Origin: Planctomycetota bacterium
Lineage (GTDB): Bacteria > Planctomycetota > UBA1135 > GCA-002686595
Length of the DNA stretch: 64,000 nt
Direction: 5' to 3'
Assembly: GCA_016872795.1 (NCBI GenBank)
Contig: VGYZ01000004.1
Span: 25,486 to 89,485 of the forward strand
The position numbers and the translations under genes are program-made. Shown in pieces: positions 8,830 to 17,519 of the stretch; position 1 is the first letter of the stretch; every line of letters starts with the position of its first letter. The notes below the pieces were generated by a model. The model worked only from the letters and a program-made list of their open reading frames with translations. It did no database searches and had not been told where the DNA came from.

Positions 8830-10230
8830 TCACGGGCAGAGCGTGATCTCGAGGCCGTCCGACAGGTGCGTCGTCTTCGGGGCCGGCGGGTCGCGGAACC
8901 ACGCCTGGATGTCGAAGATGCCGCCAGCGGCAACCGGGAAGCCGGTCTGGGCCGCGAGGGACGCGTTGATGTCGAGCGACATCGAGCCGTCGCACGCGTT
9001 CGCGGTGCCGCCGGTACTCTGGGTGGCCGAGCGGAGGGTCGGCGACTTGACGCACAGGAAGCTCGACGAGGTCGGGCTCCACGGCACGGCCACGCGCCCA
9101 ACACCGTAGAAGAGCAGGCCCGTCTTCGCGCCTTCAAGGTTGGTCGCGGTCAGGATCGCCGGACCGGCGTTGCTGGCGCTGGGGACGCCGCTCGCGAGGG
9201 TCATCGTGCCGTTGCAGCCGTTCGAGGTCGTGCCGGCCGTGCAGTAGTTGACGGCCTGAGCCGCGCAACCGCCGCAGGAACCGTTGTTGCCCAGCACCAT
9301 ATAGAACCCGGAGAAGGGGTTGCCCGGGGCGCCACCGAACCAGTAGCAGCCCGTGCCACCACTCGGAGCGGAGGGGCAGGAGGTTCCCGGAGTCAGACCG
9401 CCGCCGGCGAGGTCGTTGTCGACATTGATCCAGAAGCCGTCGTCGTTGGAGAGGCCCGAGCCGCAGGGGTTGCCGTACAGCGGGTCCGTTGAGCACGGCA
9501 CGGTGTATGTGCACGAGCCGGGAACCGTGGCGAAGGGATCGCCCGAGAGCAAGATGCCCTGGTCGCCCGAACCGGTGAACACATTGTCCATCTGCCACGA
9601 CCAGTTGAAGCGGTCGAGGTCAGCGTTGTTGTCGTAGAGGCCGTCGGCGTCGGACTGCATGCAGAAGCCCGTGTTGCCCAAGTCGAACCCGACGACCCAG
9701 CACTGCAGGGCGCCGGTCGACGTGCCGCCCGGCATCGTGGCGATCGGGAGTTGGAACACGGTGCCCTGCGTCGAGAGCGCCGGGGGCATCGGAGCCGGCG
9801 GGAAGCCGCCGCACTGGCCGCCGAGCGTGTCGAAGAAACCGACCTTGATGTCGACCGTGCCCAAGAGAGCCTTGGTGCAGTAGCCGACCTCGAAGAAGGT
9901 CACATCGTTGTCGGTGGTCGCACCCACCGGAGCCGTACCGCCGAGGCCGCCGGGGATCCGGCCTTCGTCGATGTAGGTCTCGCAGTAGCCGGTGCCGGTA
10001 TAGAAACCGCCACCGGTCCAGGTGCAGGTGTTGTCGTAGATGAAGTTGGTGACGGCGCGGATCTGAGATTCGCGCGCGGAGGTCACCGGCTGGCCGGTGC
10101 GCAGGTTGATCACCGGCCCTTGCTGAATGGCACCGGGGATCGGGTAGACGTTGTCCACCTGTTGAGCGAAGCTCGAGCCGCACACGAGGGCAGCAGCGGC
10201 GGCGATCAGGGTCGAACGGACCATGTACAT
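8830..10230 (-). CDS. Secreted protein of unknown function with conserved C-terminal domain
   Basis: Signal peptide MVRSTLIAAAAALVCGSSFAQ; C-terminus NYCTAGTTSNGCNGTMTLASGVPSASNAGPAILTATNLEGAKTGLLFYG... matches the C-terminus of the 5626-7461 product. Start is MYM at 10230 or MVR at 10224. Confidence 0.85.
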   Translation of the reverse strand: MYMVRSTLIAAAAALVCGSSFAQQVDNVYPIPGAIQQGPVINLRTGQPVTSARESQIRAVTNFIYDNTCTWTGGGFYTGTGYCETYIDEGRIPGGLGGTAPVGATTDNDVTFFEVGYCTKALLGTVDIKVGFFDTLGGQCGGFPPAPMPPALSTQGTVFQLPIATMPGGTSTGALQCWVVGFDLGNTGFCMQSDADGLYDNNADLDRFNWSWQMDNVFTGSGDQGILLSGDPFATVPGSCTYTVPCSTDPLYGNPCGSGLSNDDGFWINVDNDLAGGGLTPGTSCPSAPSGGTGCYWFGGAPGNPFSGFYMVLGNNGSCGGCAAQAVNYCTAGTTSNGCNGTMTLASGVPSASNAGPAILTATNLEGAKTGLLFYGVGRVAVPWSPTSSSFLCVKSPTLRSATQSTGGTANACDGSMSLDINASLAAQTGFPVAAGGIFDIQAWFRDPPAPKTTHLSDGLEITLCP

Positions 10231-10463
10231 GTCTCCTGAGAAGTTAGTGAGAAAAGGAGGGAGAGAATCTCGGCCTCCAAGCGTAACGCGCTCAGCTAGA
10301 GTGCGTCAAACCGGATTCCTAGCGTACCTAGGAGGGACCCCCGCCGGGGCAAGTTCCCCAGTAGAAGTTTCCGGCGCGCCGCGGTCGCGGAAGCCGGACC
10401 CTCACCATGCTCGACGGTATCACGCCCCGCGGGGGTGGGAAGGGGGGGGGGCGGAATTTTCTG

Positions 10464-11564
10464 TCACGGCAGCTCGGAGCGCTTCCGACCGCAGGCTTCG
10501 CAGAAGCGCGCGTGCGCTGCGAGTGCGGCGCCACAGCCTGCGCAGAAACCCGAGGGAACGGAGGCGAGGGCCTCACCGCAAGCGCCGCAGAACTTGCCGG
10601 GCGCGACCTGTGCGCCGCACTTTTGGCAGCTGACCTTGGCGCTCGCGGACTCCCCTGCCACGGGGCGCGGCGCCTGCATCATCTGCTGCGCCAAGCCCAG
10701 ACCGACGCCCAGCCCCGCGCCGCCGAGCAGTCCGCCGCCAGCGCCGCCTTCGCCGCCCCCCTTGGCCATGCCTTCCCCCGCGCCCAGCATGGCCTTGCCG
10801 GCCGCGAAGCGCTGGAAGTTGTCCACGCCGCCCACGGCGCGCAGGTAGGCCGCGTCCGTGTAGAGCTTCTTGAGGTTGACTGCATCCGGCTCGGAGATCG
10901 CGACCACGAAGTTGCCCAGACGCGGGATGACGAGGCCGTACGAAGCGCAGTGGGATCCGACGCCCGCGAGCACATCGGCCTCGATTTCCTCCGTGTACGC
11001 GCCGGAGGTCACATCGAGCAGCGGCCACTTGTTCTTCACCACGAGCTCGGCGACGCGGTCGCGGATCACCTTGAGTACCTGCTCCCGCAGCCACGCCGAG
11101 ACCTGCGCCGGAGCGCCGCCGCCCATGCCGACGAGGCCGACGATCAATCGATCCGGATCGCTCACGCGGAAGGAAAACTCCCCGTGCACCATCGTCTCGA
11201 CCGGCACGCCAGACTTGGGGTCTTCGACGTTGCCGACGCGGCCGCCGAACTTCTGGCCGACCTGCTCGGTCATGCTCACGAAGAACACCTCGGCGATGAA
11301 CACGCGGCCGCCGGTGAACGAGTCGACGAGGTTCGAGAGGAAGGGCAGGTTGGCGCTGTCGAGCGTGTGGCGCCCGGGGCCGAGCGTCGCGACCACCTTG
11401 CCGTCGCGGAAGAACACGCAGCGCTCGTCCGACTCGACGGTGAGCTGCGACTTCATCGGAATCGTCGGATCCGGGTGCTTCCAGACGATCTGTACCTTGG
11501 CCTCGTCGGGCCGCGCGATCATCAGCTCGCCCACACCGCGCTTCAGCCAGTCCATCACGCCCAT
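10464..11564 (-). CDS. SPFH-domain (virion core-like) protein with C-terminal double zinc ribbon
   Basis: MGVMDWLKRGVGELMIARPDEAKVQIVWKHPDPTIPMKSQLTVESDERCVFFRDGKVV...; C-terminal CQKCGAQVAPGKFCGACGEAL and FCAGCGAALAAHARFCEACG. Confidence 0.85.
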   Translation of the reverse strand: MGVMDWLKRGVGELMIARPDEAKVQIVWKHPDPTIPMKSQLTVESDERCVFFRDGKVVATLGPGRHTLDSANLPFLSNLVDSFTGGRVFIAEVFFVSMTEQVGQKFGGRVGNVEDPKSGVPVETMVHGEFSFRVSDPDRLIVGLVGMGGGAPAQVSAWLREQVLKVIRDRVAELVVKNKWPLLDVTSGAYTEEIEADVLAGVGSHCASYGLVIPRLGNFVVAISEPDAVNLKKLYTDAAYLRAVGGVDNFQRFAAGKAMLGAGEGMAKGGGEGGAGGGLLGGAGLGVGLGLAQQMMQAPRPVAGESASAKVSCQKCGAQVAPGKFCGACGEALASVPSGFCAGCGAALAAHARFCEACGRKRSELP

Positions 11565-11681
11565 CGCATGCTCTCCTTGGTTCCAGAGGTCAGGGGCTCA
11601 CGCGCCCAGCAGGTGCGCACACGCGTGCGCCAGGCCACCTACGCGCAACCTACGCCGATCTTCACGCCGTGCAAGCACCGC

Positions 11682-12371
11682 TCAACGCACGCGCTGGTTC
11701 TTCTCGTAGAAGCCAGTGAAGCGCGCGTCGGGCGCGCCCTCTTCGTCGAAGAAGCGCCACGCCCCTTCGCGAGCGTTGTTCAGGTAGCTGCCCTCGGCCA
11801 TGAGCTGCCCGTTCTCGTGCCAGTACTTCCACGGCCCTTCGTTCTGCCCGCGGTGCAAGAGCCCCTCGTAGCGTTTGCGGCCGTTGGCGTGGTACTCGAC
11901 CCAGTCGCCCTCGCGCAGGCCGGACGCAAAATCGCCCTCACGCAGCAGCACGCCCCGCTCGTCGAAGTAGCGCCAATGGCCGCCCAGCTTGCCCTCGTCG
12001 TCGTAGGCGCCTTCGCAGCGCAACTGGCCGTTCTCGAACCAAATCTTCATCGGTCCCACGCGGGTGGACGCGCCCTGCTCGCCGAGACGCTCGCTGCGTT
12101 CCGTGAAGAGCCCACCGTTGGGATGGAACTCGCGCACGCGGACGAGCGCACCGGGCCCTGCATCGGCGGGTTCCTGCACGCGCGCGATGCCCGGAGTCAC
12201 CGCCGGCACAGCGGGGCGCTCGAGCGCCGTCGAGTCGAGCGCCGCGTGGGCGGGTGGAACGAGCACGGACTGCGCCGGCACCGGCGTGTCCATGGGCGCG
12301 GGCTCGCCCGGCCCACAGCCGACGGCCCAACAGCACGCGCACGCGCACGCGAATTTTCGAATGTAGTTCAT
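11682..12371 (-). CDS. Lipoprotein with YwqK/MORN-like repeats
   Basis: MNYIRKFACACACCWAVGC lipobox; repeats such as MKIWFENGQLRCEGAYDDEG, WRYFDERGVLLREGDF, WKYWHENGQLMAEGSYLN. ORF track start (12833) is too far upstream. Confidence 0.8.
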   Translation of the reverse strand: MNYIRKFACACACCWAVGCGPGEPAPMDTPVPAQSVLVPPAHAALDSTALERPAVPAVTPGIARVQEPADAGPGALVRVREFHPNGGLFTERSERLGEQGASTRVGPMKIWFENGQLRCEGAYDDEGKLGGHWRYFDERGVLLREGDFASGLREGDWVEYHANGRKRYEGLLHRGQNEGPWKYWHENGQLMAEGSYLNNAREGAWRFFDEEGAPDARFTGFYEKNQRVR

Positions 12372-12414
12372 GCCGCGGTCCGCCGGCCCCAGAGCGTAGC
12401 TCAACGCGCTGAGA

Positions 12415-13092
12415 TTGCAGCCCACCTTGTGCCCGGGCGCCGCCGCCAACTGCTCGCGCTCCTTGGCCAGCCCCACGACGACATCGCCCGCTCCCCCCCG
12501 ATCGCCGCTCCCCTGTCTCGACGCCGGTGGCCTCAAGCGACTCGAGTGGTTCAGAGTCGAGCTCGAAACGCCGGGCGCAACGGCGCGCCTCGCGCGAGCG
12601 CGGCTCGAGGATCGGCGTGGGCCGGCCCCTTCGACCTTCCTGCAAGGCGAACCCGCGCTCACGCGTGAACCCCTGCCCGAGGGCGAGCTCACGGTCGAGG
12701 CCCAGTGGCACGGTTCCCGCCAGCGCGCGCTCGTCTCCGCGTTGCGCGAGCTCCTGCCCGCGGGTCGTTGCACCGTGGAAGCGTCGCTCGGTCGCACCCC
12801 CATCTTCGCACGCGTCGGCCGCATCCTCGTCACGAGCCCAGCCGAGCCACATTCCGCGGCGCAGCGCCTGGAGGAGCCCGAGCTCCAGGTCTACTTCGAC
12901 CCCCGTCGGCCCGCGAAAGGCCAGCTCCTCGATGACGACGGCGAGAGCAGCGGGAACAGCACTTCGACCACGGACTTCAGCGCGCGCATCGCTCGCGGGC
13001 GCGTGCTGCTCGACGCCTTGTGCAACGGAATCGAAGTGGTCGACCGCGGCTGGCATGTGCACGCGCACGGCCTGCCGCAGGTCAAGGGCTGA
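12415..13092 (+). CDS. Hypothetical protein
   Basis: ORF with protein-like composition (LKRLEWFRVELETPG...FLQGEPALTREPLPEGELTVEAQWHGSRQRALVSALRELL...), divergent from the lipoprotein gene. No family recognised; start uncertain. Confidence 0.5.
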   Translation: MQPTLCPGAAANCSRSLASPTTTSPAPPRSPLPCLDAGGLKRLEWFRVELETPGATARLARARLEDRRGPAPSTFLQGEPALTREPLPEGELTVEAQWHGSRQRALVSALRELLPAGRCTVEASLGRTPIFARVGRILVTSPAEPHSAAQRLEEPELQVYFDPRRPAKGQLLDDDGESSGNSTSTTDFSARIARGRVLLDALCNGIEVVDRGWHVHAHGLPQVKG

Positions 13093-13672
13093 CGGCGTCG
13101 GACTCGTTCTCCGCGATCGACGGCAGCATCAGCCACGCATCGAACGCGGGGAACCCGTGCAGCGTGAGCGCGGCTCGCGCCACCACATGTTCTTCGTCCG
13201 CTTCGCGCGGAAAGGCTGGTGCAAAGCCCACTTTCAGGCCCTGACAGCCTTCCGAGCGCGTCGCCGTGCGGCGCGGGAACAGCTCCCGAATGGCGCAGTC
13301 GAACGAGCCGCCGATGAGATTGCCCACTTCGAGGAGCGCATCCTTCGTGGCGCGCTCCAGATCGCGATCCTTGCGGCGCGCCACGACCACATCGTCGGCC
13401 ATCATCATCAGGTAGCACGCCATCGCGATCGCTTCGGGCAACGGGACGAGCAACGCGCCGTGCCGCAGCGTTCCATCGATGGTCACGCCGAGGCGGAAAG
13501 CCACATGCACGACCTTCTCGCCCGCGACGCGCTGTCGCGCGCGCGCGACCTCGACCGCCCCGCATGTGAGCGGTCGGTCGAGCAGCATCGACAAATCCTC
13601 GGCGATCTTGGCGAAACATCGCTGCACCAGCTCGCGATCTGTGGCCTGCTGTCGTTCGAGAGTGGCCTGCAT
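13082..13672 (-). CDS. CheX/CheC-type chemotaxis phosphatase-like protein
   Basis: DALLEVGNLIGGSFDCAIREL carries the CheC/CheX D/SxxxExxN motif; lies in the che cluster. Confidence 0.7.
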   Translation of the reverse strand: MQATLERQQATDRELVQRCFAKIAEDLSMLLDRPLTCGAVEVARARQRVAGEKVVHVAFRLGVTIDGTLRHGALLVPLPEAIAMACYLMMMADDVVVARRKDRDLERATKDALLEVGNLIGGSFDCAIRELFPRRTATRSEGCQGLKVGFAPAFPREADEEHVVARAALTLHGFPAFDAWLMLPSIAENESDAVSP

Positions 13673-13684
13673 GTGTAGCGACTC

Positions 13685-14203
13685 CTAGGAATGAGGCGCG
13701 CCCTCGCATCGCCACAGTTCCACAGAGATGAGCCCCTGTTGCAAGCGATACACGAGCGCGCCGCACACGGGACCCGCAGGCTGCGCGCCGGCGTCCTTCA
13801 TGAACGGGATACTTAGGTCGAACGCGCCGAGTGGATCGAGCACGCGTGTCTTCACATGTCCGGTGATCATGTTGGCGCACTCCTTGAGCGCGTCGTTGAC
13901 TTCATCGACCGCCAGCGCCGTTTCGCCGTCGAGCATCAGCAGCCCGCGCGCGATGTCGTGCGCGCCGGACGCTGTGCAGCGAAACACGACCTGCCCAGAG
14001 ATCGCTCCGCGAAACTCGACGACCGCCTCGCGGTCGAAGCTCTCGCGCGCACCGCCGCGAGCGGCAGCGGCGACGGGGCTCCCGTGCTCGGCCAGCGCTT
14101 CGAACGCGCACACCATCGAGGAAAACACCTCGTCGACGGCACGCTCGAGCGCGGCGAGCAACTCCGCATCTCCCGGCAGAGAGCGCGTGGACGAATCAGC
14201 CAA
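13685..14203 (-). CDS. CheX-like chemotaxis phosphatase
   Basis: VVEFRGAISGQVVFRCTASGAHDIARGLLML...DEVNDALKECANMITGHVKTRVL (DxxxExxN). TTG start at 14203 overlapping cheY is inferred; ORF track gives 14272. Confidence 0.75.
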   Translation of the reverse strand: MADSSTRSLPGDAELLAALERAVDEVFSSMVCAFEALAEHGSPVAAAARGGARESFDREAVVEFRGAISGQVVFRCTASGAHDIARGLLMLDGETALAVDEVNDALKECANMITGHVKTRVLDPLGAFDLSIPFMKDAGAQPAGPVCGALVYRLQQGLISVELWRCEGAPHS

Positions 14204-14570
14204 GGTACGCCTCCAGCGCAGCGCGAATCGACTCGGGCGTGAAGGGCTTGGTGACATAGCCATTCGCTCCAAGAGCGAGCGCGTTGTTCATCATTGCCTC
14301 ACCGCCCTCGGTGGTGACCATGATCATCGGCAGCGCTTCTTTGGCGCGCGTCGCGCGCACCGCCTTGACGAAGTCGACGCCGTTCATCTCCGGCATGTTG
14401 ATGTCGGAGAGGATCAGGTCGATGTCGGGATCGCTCTGGAGTCTCGCCATGCCCTCGACGCCGTTGCCGGCCTCGACCACGCTGGCGCAGGGAATCTCGG
14501 CCTGGCGCAGGACACGGGTGATGATCTTCCGCATCGTGGCGGAGTCGTCGACGATCAGGACCTTGTTCAT
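14196..14570 (-). CDS. cheY: CheY-type response regulator
   Basis: MNKVLIVDDSATMRKIITRVLR...LILSDINMPEMNG...MIMVTTEGG...GYVTKPFTPE; all receiver residues present. Confidence 0.92.
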   Translation of the reverse strand: MNKVLIVDDSATMRKIITRVLRQAEIPCASVVEAGNGVEGMARLQSDPDIDLILSDINMPEMNGVDFVKAVRATRAKEALPMIMVTTEGGEAMMNNALALGANGYVTKPFTPESIRAALEAYLG

Positions 14571-14722
14571 CGTCTGGGTGCCCTCGTTGCTGGGGTTGTC
14601 GTGCGCGCCTTGGGCGAGCGGCCGCGAAGTGCGGCGCGCGCCGATCGGCGTGCACCCTTGGTCGGAGAGCGCCAGTTCAAGTCTGAAACATCGTTGCGGA
14701 AATCCGCAAGAAACCGACAGGT

Positions 14723-15184
14723 TCAGCGTGGGGCCGCGAAAACTTGCAGGCGCAGCGGCCAGCCACGGAACGCCAGACGCTCCTCGTGCAGGAGCGCGGC
14801 GTGATCGAGCGGCAGCTCGAGCGGCGCACGGCAGGGCAAGGCCAGCTCGCTGCGACCCGGCAACACGGCCTTCAGGTTGCCGCCGAAGATATTCACCAAC
14901 TCGAGGAGTGTCGCTTCGATCTCGCCAGCCGAGAGCTCACCGCGTTCCTTGCCGAGCAGGCTCGCTGCGAACTCGCGCGCGGTCCCTTGAGGACAGGAGA
15001 GCACGACAGCGCCGCACCAATCGCCGCAGATCGAGACGCAGAAGCGTTCGAGCACTTCCCCGTCGCAGCAAGCATCCGCAGCCAGGCTGAGATGCTCGCC
15101 CAGCGCCGCACTCCAGACCTGCTCGAACAGCGTCGAGATCGCTCGCGCGAGGTCCAGCCCGACGGGAGTCGAGGAGGCAGCCAT
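14723..15184 (-). CDS. CheX/CheC-like chemotaxis phosphatase
   Basis: MAASSTPVGLDLARAISTLFEQVWSAALG...GEIEATLLELVNIFGGNLKAVLPG (ExxN motif). ATG at 15184 overlaps the cheR stop. Confidence 0.7.
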   Translation of the reverse strand: MAASSTPVGLDLARAISTLFEQVWSAALGEHLSLAADACCDGEVLERFCVSICGDWCGAVVLSCPQGTAREFAASLLGKERGELSAGEIEATLLELVNIFGGNLKAVLPGRSELALPCRAPLELPLDHAALLHEERLAFRGWPLRLQVFAAPR

Positions 15185-16008
15185 CAGGCGGCCTTCAGGC
15201 GATAGCACGCCGTGTGGAGCGTGTCGGACGCAAAGTTGTCGTCGACATTGATGGTCGTCTCGGCAGTTCCGAGGAACAGGTACCCGTCGGGGCGCTGGAC
15301 GCGGCGCATGTTGCCGAGGATCGAGCGCTTCGTGGGCACATCGAAGTAGATCATCACATTGCGCAGCATGATGAGGTCGAAGGGCCCCATCGGCGGGTAG
15401 GTGCGCGCCGCAAGATTGAACTCGCGCCACTGGATCGACGAGCGCAGCTTGGCGTCGATCTGCCACTCGAGGCCCTGCTTGTGGAAGTACTTCACGAGCA
15501 GCGGAGCCGGAAGTCCGCGGTTCACCTCGAGCTGGCTGTAGAGCCCCTCGCGCGCCTTCGCGAGCACCTGCGTCGAGATGTCCGTCGCGAGGACTTCCAC
15601 GCGCCACATCGCCAGCTCCGGGAAGTTCTCGCGCAGGAGCATCGCCATCGAATACGGCTCTTGCCCGCTCGAGGCCGCCGCACACCAGATCGACAGACGC
15701 TTCTCGTTCCATCGGCGCTCGATCAGCTCGGGGAACACCTTGCGTTTCAGGTGTTCGAAGGGCTGCACATCGCGAAAGAACGAAGTTTCGTTGGTGGTCA
15801 TCGCGTCGATGACGCGCGTCAGCAAGGCAGGATCGCGCCGCGCGCGCAGCTCCGTGACAAGCACCGCGATCGATCCGAGCCCGAGCTGGTGCGCGACTGG
15901 CCCAAGGCGCGCCTCGACGAGGTACTCCTTGCCCGCATCGAGCACGATGGCGGCCTCCGTGCGGACAAGCTCGGTGACGAAACGGAAGTCTTCGGCGCTG
16001 ATCGCCAT
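15184..16008 (-). CDS. cheR: CheR-type protein-glutamate O-methyltransferase
   Basis: MAISAEDFRFVTELVRTEAAIVLDAGKEYLVEARL...TTNETSFFRD...WCAAASSGQEPYSMAMLL...NVMIYFD...GYLFLGTAET. Confidence 0.93.
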   Translation of the reverse strand: MAISAEDFRFVTELVRTEAAIVLDAGKEYLVEARLGPVAHQLGLGSIAVLVTELRARRDPALLTRVIDAMTTNETSFFRDVQPFEHLKRKVFPELIERRWNEKRLSIWCAAASSGQEPYSMAMLLRENFPELAMWRVEVLATDISTQVLAKAREGLYSQLEVNRGLPAPLLVKYFHKQGLEWQIDAKLRSSIQWREFNLAARTYPPMGPFDLIMLRNVMIYFDVPTKRSILGNMRRVQRPDGYLFLGTAETTINVDDNFASDTLHTACYRLKAA

Positions 16009-17102
16009 CACGCACCCCTCGCGTACGAGCCGCGCGACTCGCGCACGCAACGCTCTACTTCGCCGGCCAGCTGCGAGAGCGGCAGGACCGCATCAGCAAG
16101 CCCCGCGCGTACGACGGCACCTGGCATCCCCCACACGACACTCGACGGCTCGTCTTGCGCCAGCACGATACCACCGGCCTGACCGATGAGCTCCGCGCCC
16201 AACATGCCATCCTGTCCCATTCCGGTCAGCAAGAGACACAGCGTGCTGCCGCCATAGGTCGCGGCCACGGACCGAAACAGCACATCGACCGCAGGTCGGC
16301 AGAAGTTCTCGGGCGCTCCTTGATGGAGCGTCACACTGACAGCACCCTCGGCATACCGCGTTTCCATGTGAAAGTCGCCCGGCGCAATCAGGACGCGCCC
16401 GGCGAGGACCACATCTCCTTCGCTGGCCTCCTTCACGCGCACCTGGCAGCGTTGATCGAGGTTGCGGGCGAGGTTGGCCGTGAATCCAGGGGGCATGTGC
16501 TGCACGAGGACGATCGGAACGGGGAAATCAGCGGGAATCGCGGGGAGGAACTCCGCCAGAGCGTTGGGTCCGCCCGTGGACACGCCGATCGCGAGAACTT
16601 CGATGCGCGCGCGGGCCTTCGGGTGCGGAGTGCGCGCAACGGCAGCGGGGGCGAGACTGCGCGCGACGCCCGCCTGCAGCGCAGCCACCGCGGGTATGCT
16701 CGCACGGCTGCGAACGCGCGTGAGCAACTCAGCGCCGAACGCGCGCGAGGCAACACACAGGGCAGCGTCGCTCTCGGGTCGAGCGAGCGTGTCGTCGGCG
16801 CCGCCGGACAGGGCCTGCGCGAGCGCTGCGCGACCATCCGTTCCGTCGTGCGCCAACGCGAGGATGCGCGCGCGCGGAAAGCTCTTGCGCAGACGAGCGA
16901 GCGAATCGCGCCAGTCTTCTTCCGCCATGCACAGATCGAGCACGACCACATCGGGGCTCGCGTCCGCGCACTTGGCGAGTACCAGCGCCGTGGAGCCCAC
17001 GCAGGCGCACAGTTCGATGTCCTCCGCCGCGCTCAGGCCATCCTTGAGGACCTTGCGCGCGAGCGCCGAGTCGCCGACCACGGCTACACGCAGGCTCGCC
17101 AT
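16008..17102 (-). CDS. cheB: CheB-type protein-glutamate methylesterase
   Basis: GVSTGGPNALAEFLPAIPADFPVPIVLVQHMPPGFTANLARNLD...LLLTGMGQDGMLG catalytic domain; N-terminal receiver-like domain. Confidence 0.92.
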   Translation of the reverse strand: MASLRVAVVGDSALARKVLKDGLSAAEDIELCACVGSTALVLAKCADASPDVVVLDLCMAEEDWRDSLARLRKSFPRARILALAHDGTDGRAALAQALSGGADDTLARPESDAALCVASRAFGAELLTRVRSRASIPAVAALQAGVARSLAPAAVARTPHPKARARIEVLAIGVSTGGPNALAEFLPAIPADFPVPIVLVQHMPPGFTANLARNLDQRCQVRVKEASEGDVVLAGRVLIAPGDFHMETRYAEGAVSVTLHQGAPENFCRPAVDVLFRSVAATYGGSTLCLLLTGMGQDGMLGAELIGQAGGIVLAQDEPSSVVWGMPGAVVRAGLADAVLPLSQLAGEVERCVRESRGSYARGA

Positions 17103-17110
17103 GGAGTCCA

Positions 17111-17482
17111 CTAGCCCCCGCGGATCCCGAGGAGCTGCAGCTTCTCTTCAACCATCTCGGGCGTGAACGGCTTCATCAGGTACTCGTTGGCTCCCGCCGC
17201 GAGCGCCTTGACTACCTGCTCCATCTCGGTCTCGGTGGTGACCATCATCAGCGGCAGATCGCGCCACTCCGAGCTCTGGCGCACGCTGCGAATGAACTCG
17301 TAGCCGTTCATCTCGGGCATGTTCCAGTCGACCAGTGCGATCGCGGGCAACGGCCCGCCGCGGAGACACTCGAGCGCTTCCTTGCCATGCGCAGCCTGCA
17401 CGACCTCGAAGCCAAGCTTGGTGAGAATGCGCGTGAGCACGGTACGGATCACGGCTGAGTCGTCGATGACCAAGGCTCGCAC
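17111..17482 (-). CDS. cheY: CheY-type response regulator
   Basis: (V)RALVIDDSAVIRTVLTRILTKLGFEVVQA...LVDWNMPEMNG...MMVTTETEM...YLMKPFTPEM. GTG start at 17482 inferred; ORF track start 17578. Confidence 0.9.
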   Translation of the reverse strand: MRALVIDDSAVIRTVLTRILTKLGFEVVQAAHGKEALECLRGGPLPAIALVDWNMPEMNGYEFIRSVRQSSEWRDLPLMMVTTETEMEQVVKALAAGANEYLMKPFTPEMVEEKLQLLGIRGG

Positions 17483-17519
17483 AAGTGTTCCTCGTTGGGC
17501 GTTGGGGCTCAAGTTGCAA

